From: Hymenobacter terricola
GTDB taxonomy: Bacteria > Bacteroidota > Bacteroidia > Cytophagales > Hymenobacteraceae
Length of the DNA: 64,000 bases
Direction: 5' to 3'
Assembly (NCBI RefSeq): GCF_017921975.2
Contig: NZ_JAGEMO020000021.1
Span: forward strand, 100,605 to 164,604
Part shown: in pieces, positions 18,205 to 26,029 of the stretch
How the letters are laid out: every line of letters starts with the position of its first letter
How positions within the stretch are numbered: position 1 is the stretch's first letter
The notes under the pieces: generated by a model
The model's database searches: none
What the model was told of the DNA's origin: nothing
What the model saw: the letters and a program-made list of their open reading frames with translations, nothing else
Translations under genes and position numbers: made by a program

Positions 18205-19432
18205 TTACGAACCCGCTTTTCGCTAATTCCTTCCAGAATTGCGGGTAAGATTTTTTCACCACTATTGGCGACTCGACGGTGAGCGGGCCGTGCAGGGCCA
18301 GCGGCGCGAAGGCCATCGCCATGCGGTGGTCGTGGTAAGTGGCCACCGATTGACCAGCTACTAAAAACCCAGTCGATTCGGCCCGGAAACGGCCCTCTCC
18401 TACTTCGCGCAAGTCGCCGCCAAACTTCGCCAGCTCGGTTTGCAGGGCCGCAATGCGGTCGGTTTCTTTGATGCGCAGGCTTTCCAGGCCCGTCATATCG
18501 ACGGGAATTGCCAGTGCGGCGGCTACTACGGCCACTGTTTGGGCCAGGTCCGGGCAATCGGTAAAATCCAGGGTCAGGACTTCCGCTTGCCGGGCGAAGG
18601 GCTGCTGCCGCAGGTGAACGCCAGCGGGCAAAAATGTGGTTTCCACCCCAAAATGAGCCATAATACCGGCAATGGCCTGGTCGCCCTGCAACGACTCACG
18701 GCGGAGGCCGGGCAGCGTAATTTCTGAGTCCGCTGGCCCCAAAGCTACCAGGGAATACCAGTAGCTGGCCGCCGACCAATCGGATTCTACTACGTAGTCG
18801 GTGGGCTGGTACGGGCGGGGGCTTACCCGCAGCGTATCGCCTTCGGCCGAGCAGTTGGCCCCAAAAAGCTGCATCAACGCCACCGTCATGTTGATGTATG
18901 GGCGCGAGCCGATGTGGCCGGTGAGGCGCAGGCGCAAGCCGCCGGGCAGGCGCGGCCCCACCATCAGCAAGGCCGAAATGTACTGGCTGCTGATATCGCC
19001 ACGCACCGCCAAGGCAGTCGGCCCGGCCGTGGCTGCTTTCGATTCCCGCCCCGCCAGCTCCAGTGGCGGAAAACCCTCGTTGCTCAGGTACGTGATGCTG
19101 GCGCCGGCCTGGCGCAACGCCTCCACCAGCACGCCAATGGGGCGCTCCTGCATGCGGGCGGTGCCCGTGAGGCGGCCGCGCCAGCCCGTCACGGCCAGGT
19201 AGGCGGTGAGGAAGCGCATGACAGTGCCGGCATCTTCGGCATCGAGCACGGCGGTGCCCGGCGCAGCGGCCAGCAAGCGGCCCATGAGCTGGGTGTCGTG
19301 GGCATCGGAGAGGTTGCTCAGGGTGCCGCCGCCGGCCAGGGCTTGCAGAATGAGGGCGCGGTTGGCTTCGCTCTTGGAAGCCGGAAGTTGGGCGGTGCCG
19401 TGCAGCGGGCCGCCGGGCCAGGATAGGTGCAT
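18188..19432 (-). CDS. aroA: 3-phosphoshikimate 1-carboxyvinyltransferase (EPSP synthase)
   Basis: The enzyme condenses shikimate-3-phosphate with PEP in chorismate synthesis. Recognisable blocks are PASKSEANRALILQALAGG (start of the S3P site), LDAEDAGTVMRFLTAYLAV, SSQYISALLMVGPRL, the central VESDWSAASYWYSLVALG, and the late GLESLRIKETDRIAALQTEL and TYHDHRMAMAFAPLAL. Length of 414 aa is typical of the shorter bacteroidete form. It is the last gene of a minus-strand run that includes aroB 81 bp upstream. Confidence 0.96.
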   Translation of the reverse strand: MHLSWPGGPLHGTAQLPASKSEANRALILQALAGGGTLSNLSDAHDTQLMGRLLAAAPGTAVLDAEDAGTVMRFLTAYLAVTGWRGRLTGTARMQERPIGVLVEALRQAGASITYLSNEGFPPLELAGRESKAATAGPTALAVRGDISSQYISALLMVGPRLPGGLRLRLTGHIGSRPYINMTVALMQLFGANCSAEGDTLRVSPRPYQPTDYVVESDWSAASYWYSLVALGPADSEITLPGLRRESLQGDQAIAGIMAHFGVETTFLPAGVHLRQQPFARQAEVLTLDFTDCPDLAQTVAVVAAALAIPVDMTGLESLRIKETDRIAALQTELAKFGGDLREVGEGRFRAESTGFLVAGQSVATYHDHRMAMAFAPLALHGPLTVESPIVVKKSYPQFWKELAKSGFVISEAD

Positions 19433-19513
19433 GGAAGAGTGGAGCGCCCGCTTTGGCCGGCGCAGCGTCAGTGGTGAAAATGATTGGGGCGCCAGCTAAA
19501 ACTGGCGCAGCAA

Positions 19514-20554
19514 CTACAAGCGGTGGTAATACCGGAGCGAATCGGCAATTTCAGCCAGCGTCACAGGTTGGTCGAATACGCCGTTGCCGATGCCGTTGAG
19601 CAAGGTGCAATTGATGGTAGCGCCGGAGTTTTTCTTGTCTTGCAGGGCAAACTCGGCGATGGCGTCGGTTTCGAGCATGACGAAAGCAAGTTTATCGAAC
19701 ACCGAGAACACAAAGGTTTCGATTTTGTCCAGCTCCTCGGCACTCAACAGGCCGTGCTGCACCGAAAGCCAGCTTTCGCACACCAGGCCGGCGGCCACGG
19801 CCTCGCCGTGCAGGGCCTCGCGGCCGGGCTGGGTGAGCAGGTAGCTTTCGAGGGCGTGGCCCACGGTGTGGCCAAAGTTGAGCAGCTTGCGCGGGCCGTT
19901 TTCGAGCGGGTCCTGGGCCACGATGCGCTGCTTGAGGGCCACCGATTCGCGGATGATGGGCGTCCAGTCGTCGGTGAGCCAGCCCAGGCGGCGGTTTTCG
20001 TTGAAGGCGTCGGCATCGGCGATGAGCCAGTGCTTCAGGACCTCGGCATAGCCGGATTTGAGCTGGCGCGGGTCCAGCGTTTGCAGAAACTGCGGCTCAA
20101 TAAACACGGCGGCGGGGGCCTGAAACACGCCCAGCTGGTTTTTGAAACCCTGAAAATCGACGCCGGTTTTGCCGCCCACGCTGGCATCGACCTGGGCCAG
20201 CAGCGTGGTGGGCACCTGCGCAAACCGGATGCTGCGCTTGTACAGCGCTGCCGCAAAGCCGCCCAGGTCCGTCACTACGCCGCCGCCCAGGTTCACCAGC
20301 ACGGCGTGGCGGTCGGCGCGCTGCTCGGTGAGCTCGCACCAGACAGTGTCGCAGCTGGCCAGGGTTTTATATTCCTCGCCGGCTGGAATTTCGATGAGCT
20401 TATAAGTAGCTGGCAAGTGCTTTTCCAGCAGTGGCAGGCACTGGCGGGCGGTGTTGGCATCGGCCAGCACGAACACCCGGCTCACGGCCGGCCGGGACAA
20501 AAATTCGGCTAGCGCCGGCAGGGCCTCGGGCCCGATGAAAACGGAGTTATCCAT
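19514..20554 (-). CDS. aroB: 3-dehydroquinate synthase
   Basis: AroB cyclises DAHP to 3-dehydroquinate using NAD and a divalent metal. The start at 20554 (MDNSVFIGPEALPALAEF) is supported by a GACTTTTG box ending 4 nt upstream; the longer frame to 20608 is rejected. Visible motifs are EIPAGEEYKTLASCDTVW, the NAD-binding NLGGGVVTDLGGFAAALYKR, the VDASVGGKTGVDFQGFKN block, KSGYAEVLKHWLIAD with metal ligand Glu, and the metal-binding His in LNFGHTVGHALESY. Product 346 aa. It is followed by aroA. Confidence 0.96.
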   Translation of the reverse strand: MDNSVFIGPEALPALAEFLSRPAVSRVFVLADANTARQCLPLLEKHLPATYKLIEIPAGEEYKTLASCDTVWCELTEQRADRHAVLVNLGGGVVTDLGGFAAALYKRSIRFAQVPTTLLAQVDASVGGKTGVDFQGFKNQLGVFQAPAAVFIEPQFLQTLDPRQLKSGYAEVLKHWLIADADAFNENRRLGWLTDDWTPIIRESVALKQRIVAQDPLENGPRKLLNFGHTVGHALESYLLTQPGREALHGEAVAAGLVCESWLSVQHGLLSAEELDKIETFVFSVFDKLAFVMLETDAIAEFALQDKKNSGATINCTLLNGIGNGVFDQPVTLAEIADSLRYYHRL

Positions 20555-20558
20555 GGGA

Positions 20559-20566
20559 CAAAAGTC
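20559..20566 (-). promoter_or_regulatory. -7-like box (GACTTTTG) abutting the aroB start
   Basis: The minus strand reads GACTTTTG, one mismatch from TAnnTTTG, and ends 4 nt before the ATG at 20554. This is the same spacing as the box before the secreted-protein gene at 7565. Confidence 0.35.
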
Positions 20567-20634
20567 AGCACAAAAAATGGCCGGGCCGCTACCCTCCCAA
20601 GCAACCATTGGGCGGTGGCTCCGGTCAGGTCGGC

Positions 20635-21066
20635 ATGCACCGCCTCAATGGCCTGTTTTTCTTCGGCATTTTCCTCTTTAGCTTCCTCGCAATGGCGGCC
20701 TGCGAGAAGGAGAGCACGGCTCCGGCAGCGAGCACGGCGGCAGCGCTGGTGGGCCGCTGGGAGCTCACCCACACCACGGGCGGCCTCACCGGCCACGTGC
20801 TGACTGCCGACCCCAACCGCAAACGGGAAATCATCTTCACCGCCGACGGCCAGGCCGAGCTCATCGTGAACGGCATCATCACCGGCATCAGCCCCTACAC
20901 CCTAACCCAGGCCCTTTCGCGCACCACTCGCCAGTCCCGGCCCTACCTGGCCTATGGCCCCGACGGACCGGATACCCAGCAATACATCGAGCAGATTTCG
21001 CCCACGAGCCTGATTCTGGCCCAGGATTTTGAGGACGGTATCAGCAGTTATTTTATTCGGCGCTAA
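20635..21066 (+). CDS. Hypothetical lipoprotein, lipocalin-like (143 aa)
   Basis: ATG at 20635 opens MHRLNGLFFFGIFLFSFL followed by lipobox AMAAC, so this is an exported lipoprotein. The mature part begins with an Ala/Thr-rich spacer and then VGRWELTHTTGG, the start pattern of lipocalin-like small Bacteroidota lipoproteins. Beta strands follow, such as KREIIFTADGQAELIVNG. It is divergent from aroB. A second short lipoprotein with the same VGRWKL opening lies about 170 bp downstream, suggesting a loosely related pair. Function is unknown. Confidence 0.75.
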   Translation: MHRLNGLFFFGIFLFSFLAMAACEKESTAPAASTAAALVGRWELTHTTGGLTGHVLTADPNRKREIIFTADGQAELIVNGIITGISPYTLTQALSRTTRQSRPYLAYGPDGPDTQQYIEQISPTSLILAQDFEDGISSYFIRR

Positions 21067-21234
21067 GTTCTTCTATATCACTTCCGCAATTCCACGTCCA
21101 CTGTATATTTCCTTTATTATTCTACTTTTCAAGAAGCATTAACGGACTACTACACCAGCCGCCGGGCCATTGATGCCTTTGAGCAGCGGCCGTAGCGCCA
21201 AAACCTGTTCCAGATTTTCCCTTATTGCGTCGTT

Positions 21235-21636
21235 ATGAAAATTCTTACTCGCTTGCTGCCCCTGATTCTACCTTGCCTCACGCTGGCGGGCTGCCACAAA
21301 GACGACGCTTCGCTCACCAACCCGGTTGGCCGCTGGAAGCTCGTCAACCGGCGCTGCGAGTGCGCCCCCACGCCGACGCCCAACGCCATCGTGGCGTTCA
21401 CCGCCACCGACTTCCGTTTCTATGAAGACGACACCCTCGTATCCGCGGGCACGTACGCCGGCACCAAAGCCACGGTATGCGGCAGCAGCGGGCCCGCACC
21501 CGCCCTGCATTTCACCTACACCACCTCGGCGCATTTCCCAGTCGATGCCGCAATCACCGTCAAAGGCAGCAACCTGATTCTCGACTACGGGGACGAATGC
21601 GACTATCCCGTGGACACCTACGAGCTGATGCCGTAG
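21235..21636 (+). CDS. Hypothetical lipoprotein, lipocalin-like (133 aa)
   Basis: The N-terminus MKILTRLLPLILPCLTLAGC is a lipoprotein signal with lipobox LAGC. The mature protein has VGRWKLVNRRCECAP near its start, FTATDFRFYEDDTLVSAGTY in the middle, and four further Cys that could pair. It resembles the preceding lipoprotein in layout but is clearly divergent. It ends 15 bp from the convergent DAHP synthase gene. The 168 bp between the two lipoproteins hold no gene I can support. Confidence 0.72.
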   Translation: MKILTRLLPLILPCLTLAGCHKDDASLTNPVGRWKLVNRRCECAPTPTPNAIVAFTATDFRFYEDDTLVSAGTYAGTKATVCGSSGPAPALHFTYTTSAHFPVDAAITVKGSNLILDYGDECDYPVDTYELMP

Positions 21637-21651
21637 CGCCGCAACCCCTCG

Positions 21652-22791
21652 CTACAGCCCCGGCCCCAGGTTCACGACGCCATCCAGGGGGCGACCGTTC
21701 AGCACCTCGGTTTGCTTGCGGATGCTTTCGAGGTGAATCAGCTTATACAGCTCGGCCACGAACTTGTCGTTCACATTCAGCTTGTTGGCCCACTCGGTGC
21801 GAGTGTTGAAAATTTCCTGCCAACGGTCAAATTGCAGGATTTTGACGTTGTTTTCCTTCTTGTATTCGGCCAGCTCTTCCACCAGCGCCATGCGCCGGGC
21901 GAGGGCTTCCACAATTTCGCGGTCGGCCACGTCCATTTTCTGGCGCAGCTCCTCGGCTTTGTTGAGGTAGTCGGCGTTGTCGGACGAGCGGTAGCGGTAC
22001 TTTAGCTCGTTGAGGATTTCGCCCAGGCGCTGGGGCGTCACCTGCTGCTCGGCGTCGCTCAGGGCGTGGTCCGGGTCGGGGTGGGTTTCGATGATAAGGC
22101 CATCGTAGTCCAAATCGAGGGCTTTTTGGGCGATGGGCAGCAGCAAATCGCGCCGGCCCCCAATGTGGCTGGGGTCGCAGATGAGCGGGATGTGCGGAAA
22201 GCGCGTTTTCAACTCAATGGGCAAAATCCACGTCGGCGCGTTGCGGTAGCGGCTGGGCGCAAACGTGCTGAACCCGCGGTGAATAGCCGCCAAATCAGTA
22301 ATACCGGCCCGCTCCAGCCGCTCCAGCGCACCGGCCCACAGGGCCACGTCGGGGTTCACGGGGTTTTTCACCATCACGGGCACGCCCGTGCCGGCCAGAG
22401 CGTCGGCCAGCTCCTGCACGGCAAAGGGGTTTACGGTGGTGCGGGCCCCAATCCAGAGCACGTCGATGCCGTAGCGCAGCGCGTCTTCTACGTGGCGCGG
22501 CGTGGCCACCTCAATGGCGGTGGGAATGCCGGTTTCGGCCTTCACGCGTTGCAGCCAGGGCAATGCCGCTACCCCCATGCCTTCGAACGAGCCCGGCCGG
22601 GTGCGCGGTTTCCAGATGCCCGCCCGGAATAGGTCGATTTTCCCCAGGGCTTTCAAGCCATTGGCCGTGGCCATCACCTGCTCTTCGGTTTCGGCCGAGC
22701 ACGGGCCGGCGATGAGAATGGGCTGCCCTTTTTGGGCCAACAACCGGGTGAAAAACGTATCAGTAGCGGGTACCATTTGGATAGTGGACAA
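21652..22791 (-). CDS. Bifunctional DAHP synthase / chorismate mutase
   Basis: An N-terminal type I-beta DAHP synthase (about residues 1-265) condenses PEP and erythrose-4-phosphate, and a C-terminal AroQ chorismate mutase (about 275-365) converts chorismate to prephenate. DAHPS motifs include ILIAGPCSAETEEQ, RAGIWKPRTRPGSFEGMG, IGARTTVNPFAVQELA, MVKNPVNPD and LICDPSHIGGRRD. The mutase helix starts EELRQKMDVADREIVEALAR. This domain order is known in Bacteroidota, where the mutase part helps feedback regulation. With aroB and aroA on the same strand it forms a shikimate set, although two plus-strand lipoprotein genes intervene. Confidence 0.94.
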   Translation of the reverse strand: MSTIQMVPATDTFFTRLLAQKGQPILIAGPCSAETEEQVMATANGLKALGKIDLFRAGIWKPRTRPGSFEGMGVAALPWLQRVKAETGIPTAIEVATPRHVEDALRYGIDVLWIGARTTVNPFAVQELADALAGTGVPVMVKNPVNPDVALWAGALERLERAGITDLAAIHRGFSTFAPSRYRNAPTWILPIELKTRFPHIPLICDPSHIGGRRDLLLPIAQKALDLDYDGLIIETHPDPDHALSDAEQQVTPQRLGEILNELKYRYRSSDNADYLNKAEELRQKMDVADREIVEALARRMALVEELAEYKKENNVKILQFDRWQEIFNTRTEWANKLNVNDKFVAELYKLIHLESIRKQTEVLNGRPLDGVVNLGPGL

Positions 22792-22829
22792 GTAAGGGCG
22801 TATTCCCGGCCAAGTGGCCGAAAAGCCCG

Positions 22830-22837
22830 CAAACGTA
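22830..22837 (-). promoter_or_regulatory. Putative -7 box (TACGTTTG) for DAHP synthase
   Basis: The minus strand reads TACGTTTG, an exact TAnnTTTG match about 39 nt upstream of the ATG at 22791, within the divergent intergenic region. No -33 element at standard spacing was found. Confidence 0.4.
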
Positions 22838-22842
22838 ACTCG

Positions 22843-22875
22843 TTTCTCCGAAACGTTGTTTACCGGTTACCTTCG
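22843..22875 (+). promoter_or_regulatory. Putative promoter of proline dehydrogenase
   Basis: TTTC (22843-22846) and TACCTTCG (22868-22875) are separated by 21 bp, close to the Bacteroidota -33/-7 arrangement, about 48 bp upstream of the ATG at 22923. Both boxes are one step from consensus. Confidence 0.35.
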
Positions 22876-22922
22876 TGCCCTGCTCCTTTTCGCCCAAATT
22901 CCCACCACTAGCCGCCCACCTT

Positions 22923-24122
22923 ATGCCAGTTGCCTCTCCGACACAGGCCCCGCCCATTTCTTTTGAAGACACCCGAGTAGCCTTCGCCTCCAAGTCCGAT
23001 GCTCAGCTGCGCAAAGTTTACGCCCTGTTCGCGGCCATGAACAACGGCACCCTCGTAAAAACGGGCAGCGGCCTGATGAAAGCAGCGCTCAAGTGGCACT
23101 TGCCCGGCACGAAATTCCTCATCAAGCACAGCATTTTTGAGCAGTTCTGCGGCGGCGAAACCATTGCCGAGTGCCGCCCCGTCACGGCCGAGCTGGGCAA
23201 GTACAACATCGGCACCATCCTCGATTACTCCGTGGAGGGCGAAGGCAGCGACCGCAGCTACGACCGCACCCGCGACGAAATCCTGGCCACCATCGACGAG
23301 GCCCACCGCTCCCGGCACATCCCCTTCTCCGTCTTCAAAGTAACGGGCGTGGCCAACGTGGCTATTCTCGAGAAAATTCAGGCCGGCCAGTTGCTCACCC
23401 CCGCCGAGGAAGCCGCTCACAACCGCGCCGTGGCCCGCGTGGAGGCCTTGTGCGCCCGCGCCCACCAGCACGGCGTGCGCCTGTTTGTTGATGCCGAGGA
23501 AAGCTGGTTTCAGCACACCATCGACCTGCTGGCTTATGACATGATGGCCAAATACAACCGCGAAACGGCCATTGTCTGGAATACCTACCAGCTCTATCGG
23601 CACGACCGGCTCGAAGCCCTCCAGGCCGCGCACGACGCGGCGGCCGAAGCCGGCTACTACATCGGCGCCAAGCTGGTGCGCGGCGCCTACATGGAAAAAG
23701 AGGCCCGCGTGGCCCGGCAGCGAGGCCAGCAAAACCCCATCAATCCCACTAAGCAAGCCACCGACGACCTCTACGACGAAGCCCTGCGCTACTGCGTGCA
23801 GCACCTCGACCGCATCAGCATTTGTGCCGGCACCCACAACGAAGCCAGCTCCCTGCTGCTCACCCAATTGATGCAGCAAGCCGGCGTGGCCCCTGGCGAC
23901 CCGCGCGCGTGGTTTGCGCAGCTCTACGGCATGAGCGACAACCTCACCTACAACCTGGCCAATGCCGGCTACAACACCGCCAAATACCTCCCCTACGGCC
24001 CGGTGGCCGCAGTGATGCCCTACCTCCTGCGTCGGGCCGATGAAAACACCGCCATCGCGGGCCAAAGCAGCCGGGAGTTTTTACTGATTCAGAAAGAAAT
24101 TCGGCGGCGGCAGCGCAAGTAA
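22923..24122 (+). CDS. Proline dehydrogenase family protein
   Basis: The monofunctional FAD-dependent proline dehydrogenase (399 aa) oxidises proline to pyrroline-5-carboxylate. The start at 22923 (MPVASPTQAPPISFEDTRVA) sits behind a plausible promoter; an in-frame ATG at 22875 overlaps that promoter. Barrel motifs visible include GTILDYSVEGEG, RLFVDAEESWFQHTIDLLA, YIGAKLVRGAYMEKE (substrate Arg region), CAGTHNEASSLLLTQ and LPYGPVAAVMPYLLRRADEN with the conserved RR near the end. No P5C dehydrogenase gene is adjacent, so catabolism is completed elsewhere. Confidence 0.94.
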   Translation: MPVASPTQAPPISFEDTRVAFASKSDAQLRKVYALFAAMNNGTLVKTGSGLMKAALKWHLPGTKFLIKHSIFEQFCGGETIAECRPVTAELGKYNIGTILDYSVEGEGSDRSYDRTRDEILATIDEAHRSRHIPFSVFKVTGVANVAILEKIQAGQLLTPAEEAAHNRAVARVEALCARAHQHGVRLFVDAEESWFQHTIDLLAYDMMAKYNRETAIVWNTYQLYRHDRLEALQAAHDAAAEAGYYIGAKLVRGAYMEKEARVARQRGQQNPINPTKQATDDLYDEALRYCVQHLDRISICAGTHNEASSLLLTQLMQQAGVAPGDPRAWFAQLYGMSDNLTYNLANAGYNTAKYLPYGPVAAVMPYLLRRADENTAIAGQSSREFLLIQKEIRRRQRK

Positions 24123-24229
24123 TTTCTGACTTTGGCAGCCCGTGTTTTCGTCTTAAGGCCTTCTTAAATCCTGTTTCAGACAGTCTGCCTTAAAATCTCG
24201 GAACGATTGTGGTATGATGCGAGCCCGCA

Positions 24230-24301
24230 GGGCTGAAAATTACTGGTTGCAGCGAAGCGTTTAGCTGGGCTGTCCAACTAAAATTCGCTAATTTTCAGCC
24301 C
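24230..24301. repeat. Inverted repeat upstream of a hypothetical gene
   Basis: GGGCTGAAAATTA (24230-24242) is matched by its exact inverse TAATTTTCAGCCC (24289-24301), giving 13-bp arms around a 46-bp interior. It ends 33 bp before the ATG at 24335. It may be an RNA hairpin, an operator or a repeat. The rest of the 212-bp gap shows no gene. Confidence 0.7.
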
Positions 24302-24334
24302 CAAAACGGTTTTTTGTTCATTTGAAATCCTGCC

Positions 24335-24703
24335 ATGATTGGTCGTATTCGCACGTACTTAATTCGCTATTCTCGGCTACAAACCGGCACTGTAAGCTAC
24401 CTCACACTGGTGCAGGAAGCTGAATTGGGGCTAAATCTGGAAATTTCACACGAAAAATCCCGGCTTAATGAAATGCTTGCCGAAATCTCCTCGACCGAGC
24501 ATGAAGCCGGTCGGCCGCCCCTCAGCTGCCTGGTGAAGGTGCAAGGCTCGAAAGGGCAAGGCGACAATTTCTACAAGCTGTGCGAAAAGATGGGCATGGG
24601 CGAGTGGCGCAGCCTGAAACAAAACGAGGAATTCCTGAAAGTCCTTATTCGCGACTGCCGGGAATTCTGGCGCGATGAGGCTAATTTCCAGCAATTTTCC
24701 TAA
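24335..24703 (+). CDS. Conserved hypothetical protein (122 aa)
   Basis: I cannot name a function. The core EISSTEHEAGRPPLSCLVKV, followed by DNFYKLCEKMGMG and ending in an acidic FWRDE segment, recalls a small family of bacterial hypotheticals with a GRPxLSxxV motif, a central F[FY]xL...G motif and a C-terminal Trp; this resemblance is from memory. The first 45 residues are helical. There is no signal peptide. It is a single gene between an inverted repeat upstream and a perfect 24-bp inverted repeat immediately downstream. Confidence 0.7.
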   Translation: MIGRIRTYLIRYSRLQTGTVSYLTLVQEAELGLNLEISHEKSRLNEMLAEISSTEHEAGRPPLSCLVKVQGSKGQGDNFYKLCEKMGMGEWRSLKQNEEFLKVLIRDCREFWRDEANFQQFS

Positions 24704-24715
24704 ACACTCTTCCGA

Positions 24716-24769
24716 GGAGAAAGAAGGGCGCCATGCTGAAGAAACTCAGCATGGCGCCCTTCTTTCTCC
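24716..24769. terminator. Perfect 24-bp inverted repeat, terminator-like without T tract
   Basis: Arms 24716-24739 and 24746-24769 are exact inverse copies with a 6-nt loop. The hairpin follows the hypothetical gene by 12 bp. The 3' side lacks a U-rich tail, so it may stabilise the mRNA end or terminate differently. About 160 bp of unannotated DNA follows before the next gene. Confidence 0.7.
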
Positions 24770-24933
24770 AATAAGGTGCTCCGCAATATTGCAGAGAGAA
24801 GCAAACGAATAATCATGGCATGAAGGCGGGAATGAATGGAATTTTGGCAGGCCGCAACCTCTACCGGGCTGGTTCCGTTAAGGTCTCAACCAGCCGATAG
24901 GTTGGTCATCTCTCCACATTTCATTCCTTCCCA

Positions 24934-25794
24934 ATGAATACCAACGATTCGAACAACCCGCAAAATGCCGGCACCGGCGCAGGCTCTAACTACGGCACCC
25001 AGAACACGGGCACCGGCCTCGGCAACAGCACCGGCCTGAGTAACGAAGGCACCAGCTACAACGCCGGCACCGGCTCTACCTCCGGCACGGGCGCTACTTC
25101 GGCCTCCGGTGCAGCAATGAGCAACCCTTCCAACGCCACCGACGGCGATGATTACAGCGCAACCGCCAAAGGCGCCGCAGTAGCTGGCACCGCCGGCGCA
25201 GTAGTAGGCCGCGGCGTAGATGCCGTGCAGAACACCGCCGACCGCGCCGCCCACGCCGTAACCGGCGAGCCCTACCGCGAAGGCAGCACCATGTCCGGCA
25301 TGTTCCGTGACCGCAGCAGCGCCGAGAAAGCTTATGAGTCGCTGCATTCGCGCGGCTACGGCAAAGACGATGTGAACCTGTTGATGTCGGACGAAACCCG
25401 CAAAACGCACTTCGGTGATGATACTGCCAATACCGAACTCGGCGACAAAGCAATGGAAGGCGCTGGCGTAGGCTCGGCCATTGGTGGCACGGCAGGCGCA
25501 ATCATTGGCGCCATTGCGGCCATTGGCACTTCGGTAGCCCTGCCCGGCCTGGGCCTGATTATCGCCGGGCCACTGGCAGCCGCTTTGGCCGGTGCTGGGG
25601 CAGGTGGCCTCACGGGCGGCCTGGTGGGCGCCTTGGTGGGCTCGGGCATTCCCGAAGAGCACGCAGCTGAGTATGAAAGCGGCATCAAAGACGGCGGCAT
25701 TGTGATGGGCGTGAAGCCCCGCAACGCAGAAGATGCCAAGTATTTCGAGGATGAATTCCGCCGCAACAACGGCGACAAGATTTATAAATACTAA
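24934..25794 (+). CDS. General-stress protein with YflT-like domain and glycine-zipper segments
   Basis: The first 85 residues are low-complexity Gly/Asn/Thr/Ser (NAGTGAGSNYGTQNTGTGLG-type). A short glycine-zipper (KGAAVAGTAGAVVGRGVDAV) follows, then a domain beginning MSGMFRDRSSAEKAYESLHS and running to VNLLMSDETRKTHF, which matches heat-induced stress protein YflT / GSP17M-like domains. Next is a long Gly-zipper hydrophobic hairpin (about 175-245) and a closing beta segment ESGIKDGGIVMGVKPRN. There is no signal peptide. Such proteins are usually stress-induced; the role is unknown. It has its own strong terminator. Confidence 0.82.
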   Translation: MNTNDSNNPQNAGTGAGSNYGTQNTGTGLGNSTGLSNEGTSYNAGTGSTSGTGATSASGAAMSNPSNATDGDDYSATAKGAAVAGTAGAVVGRGVDAVQNTADRAAHAVTGEPYREGSTMSGMFRDRSSAEKAYESLHSRGYGKDDVNLLMSDETRKTHFGDDTANTELGDKAMEGAGVGSAIGGTAGAIIGAIAAIGTSVALPGLGLIIAGPLAAALAGAGAGGLTGGLVGALVGSGIPEEHAAEYESGIKDGGIVMGVKPRNAEDAKYFEDEFRRNNGDKIYKY

Positions 25795-25825
25795 TTTGGT
25801 CCTGGGCTTCGGCCCATCCATCAGC

Positions 25826-25863
25826 AAAAAAGCCTTTCCCGTCTGGGAAAGGCTTTTTTATTG
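25826..25863 (+). terminator. Terminator of the YflT-like stress gene
   Basis: A perfect 15-bp stem (25826-25840 and 25845-25859) with a 4-nt loop, flanked by A and T runs. Confidence 0.92.
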
Positions 25864-25992
25864 CAACCTCTTTTCCGGGTTTCTGTTTTATGCAGAGACA
25901 CCCGCGAGGGTTTCCAAAGCCGGGCACTTATTTCGCCCGCCACGGCGTTTTCGACGTGAGTGACGGGGCCCGGAGTTGCCTCGTACTCTCCG

Positions 25993-26000
25993 TATATTTG
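25993..26000 (+). promoter_or_regulatory. Putative -7 box (TATATTTG) for the tail-specific protease
   Basis: TATATTTG is an exact TAnnTTTG match 29 bp upstream of the ATG at 26030. This argues against the longer in-frame start at 25976, which would lie upstream of the box. Confidence 0.45.
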
Positions 26001-26029
26001 ATTCTCATCCCGTTTTTATATTACTGCTA

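Noticed and set aside
20608..20634. Earlier in-frame start for the lipoprotein at 20635
   Set aside because: The lipobox spacing requires MHRLNGLFFF at the N-terminus; the extra nine residues would spoil the signal peptide.
24886..25827. Open frame opposite the YflT-like stress gene with a Cys/Ala-rich product
   Set aside because: The composition is the complement of Gly/Ala-rich codons on the real gene; no start context or domain.
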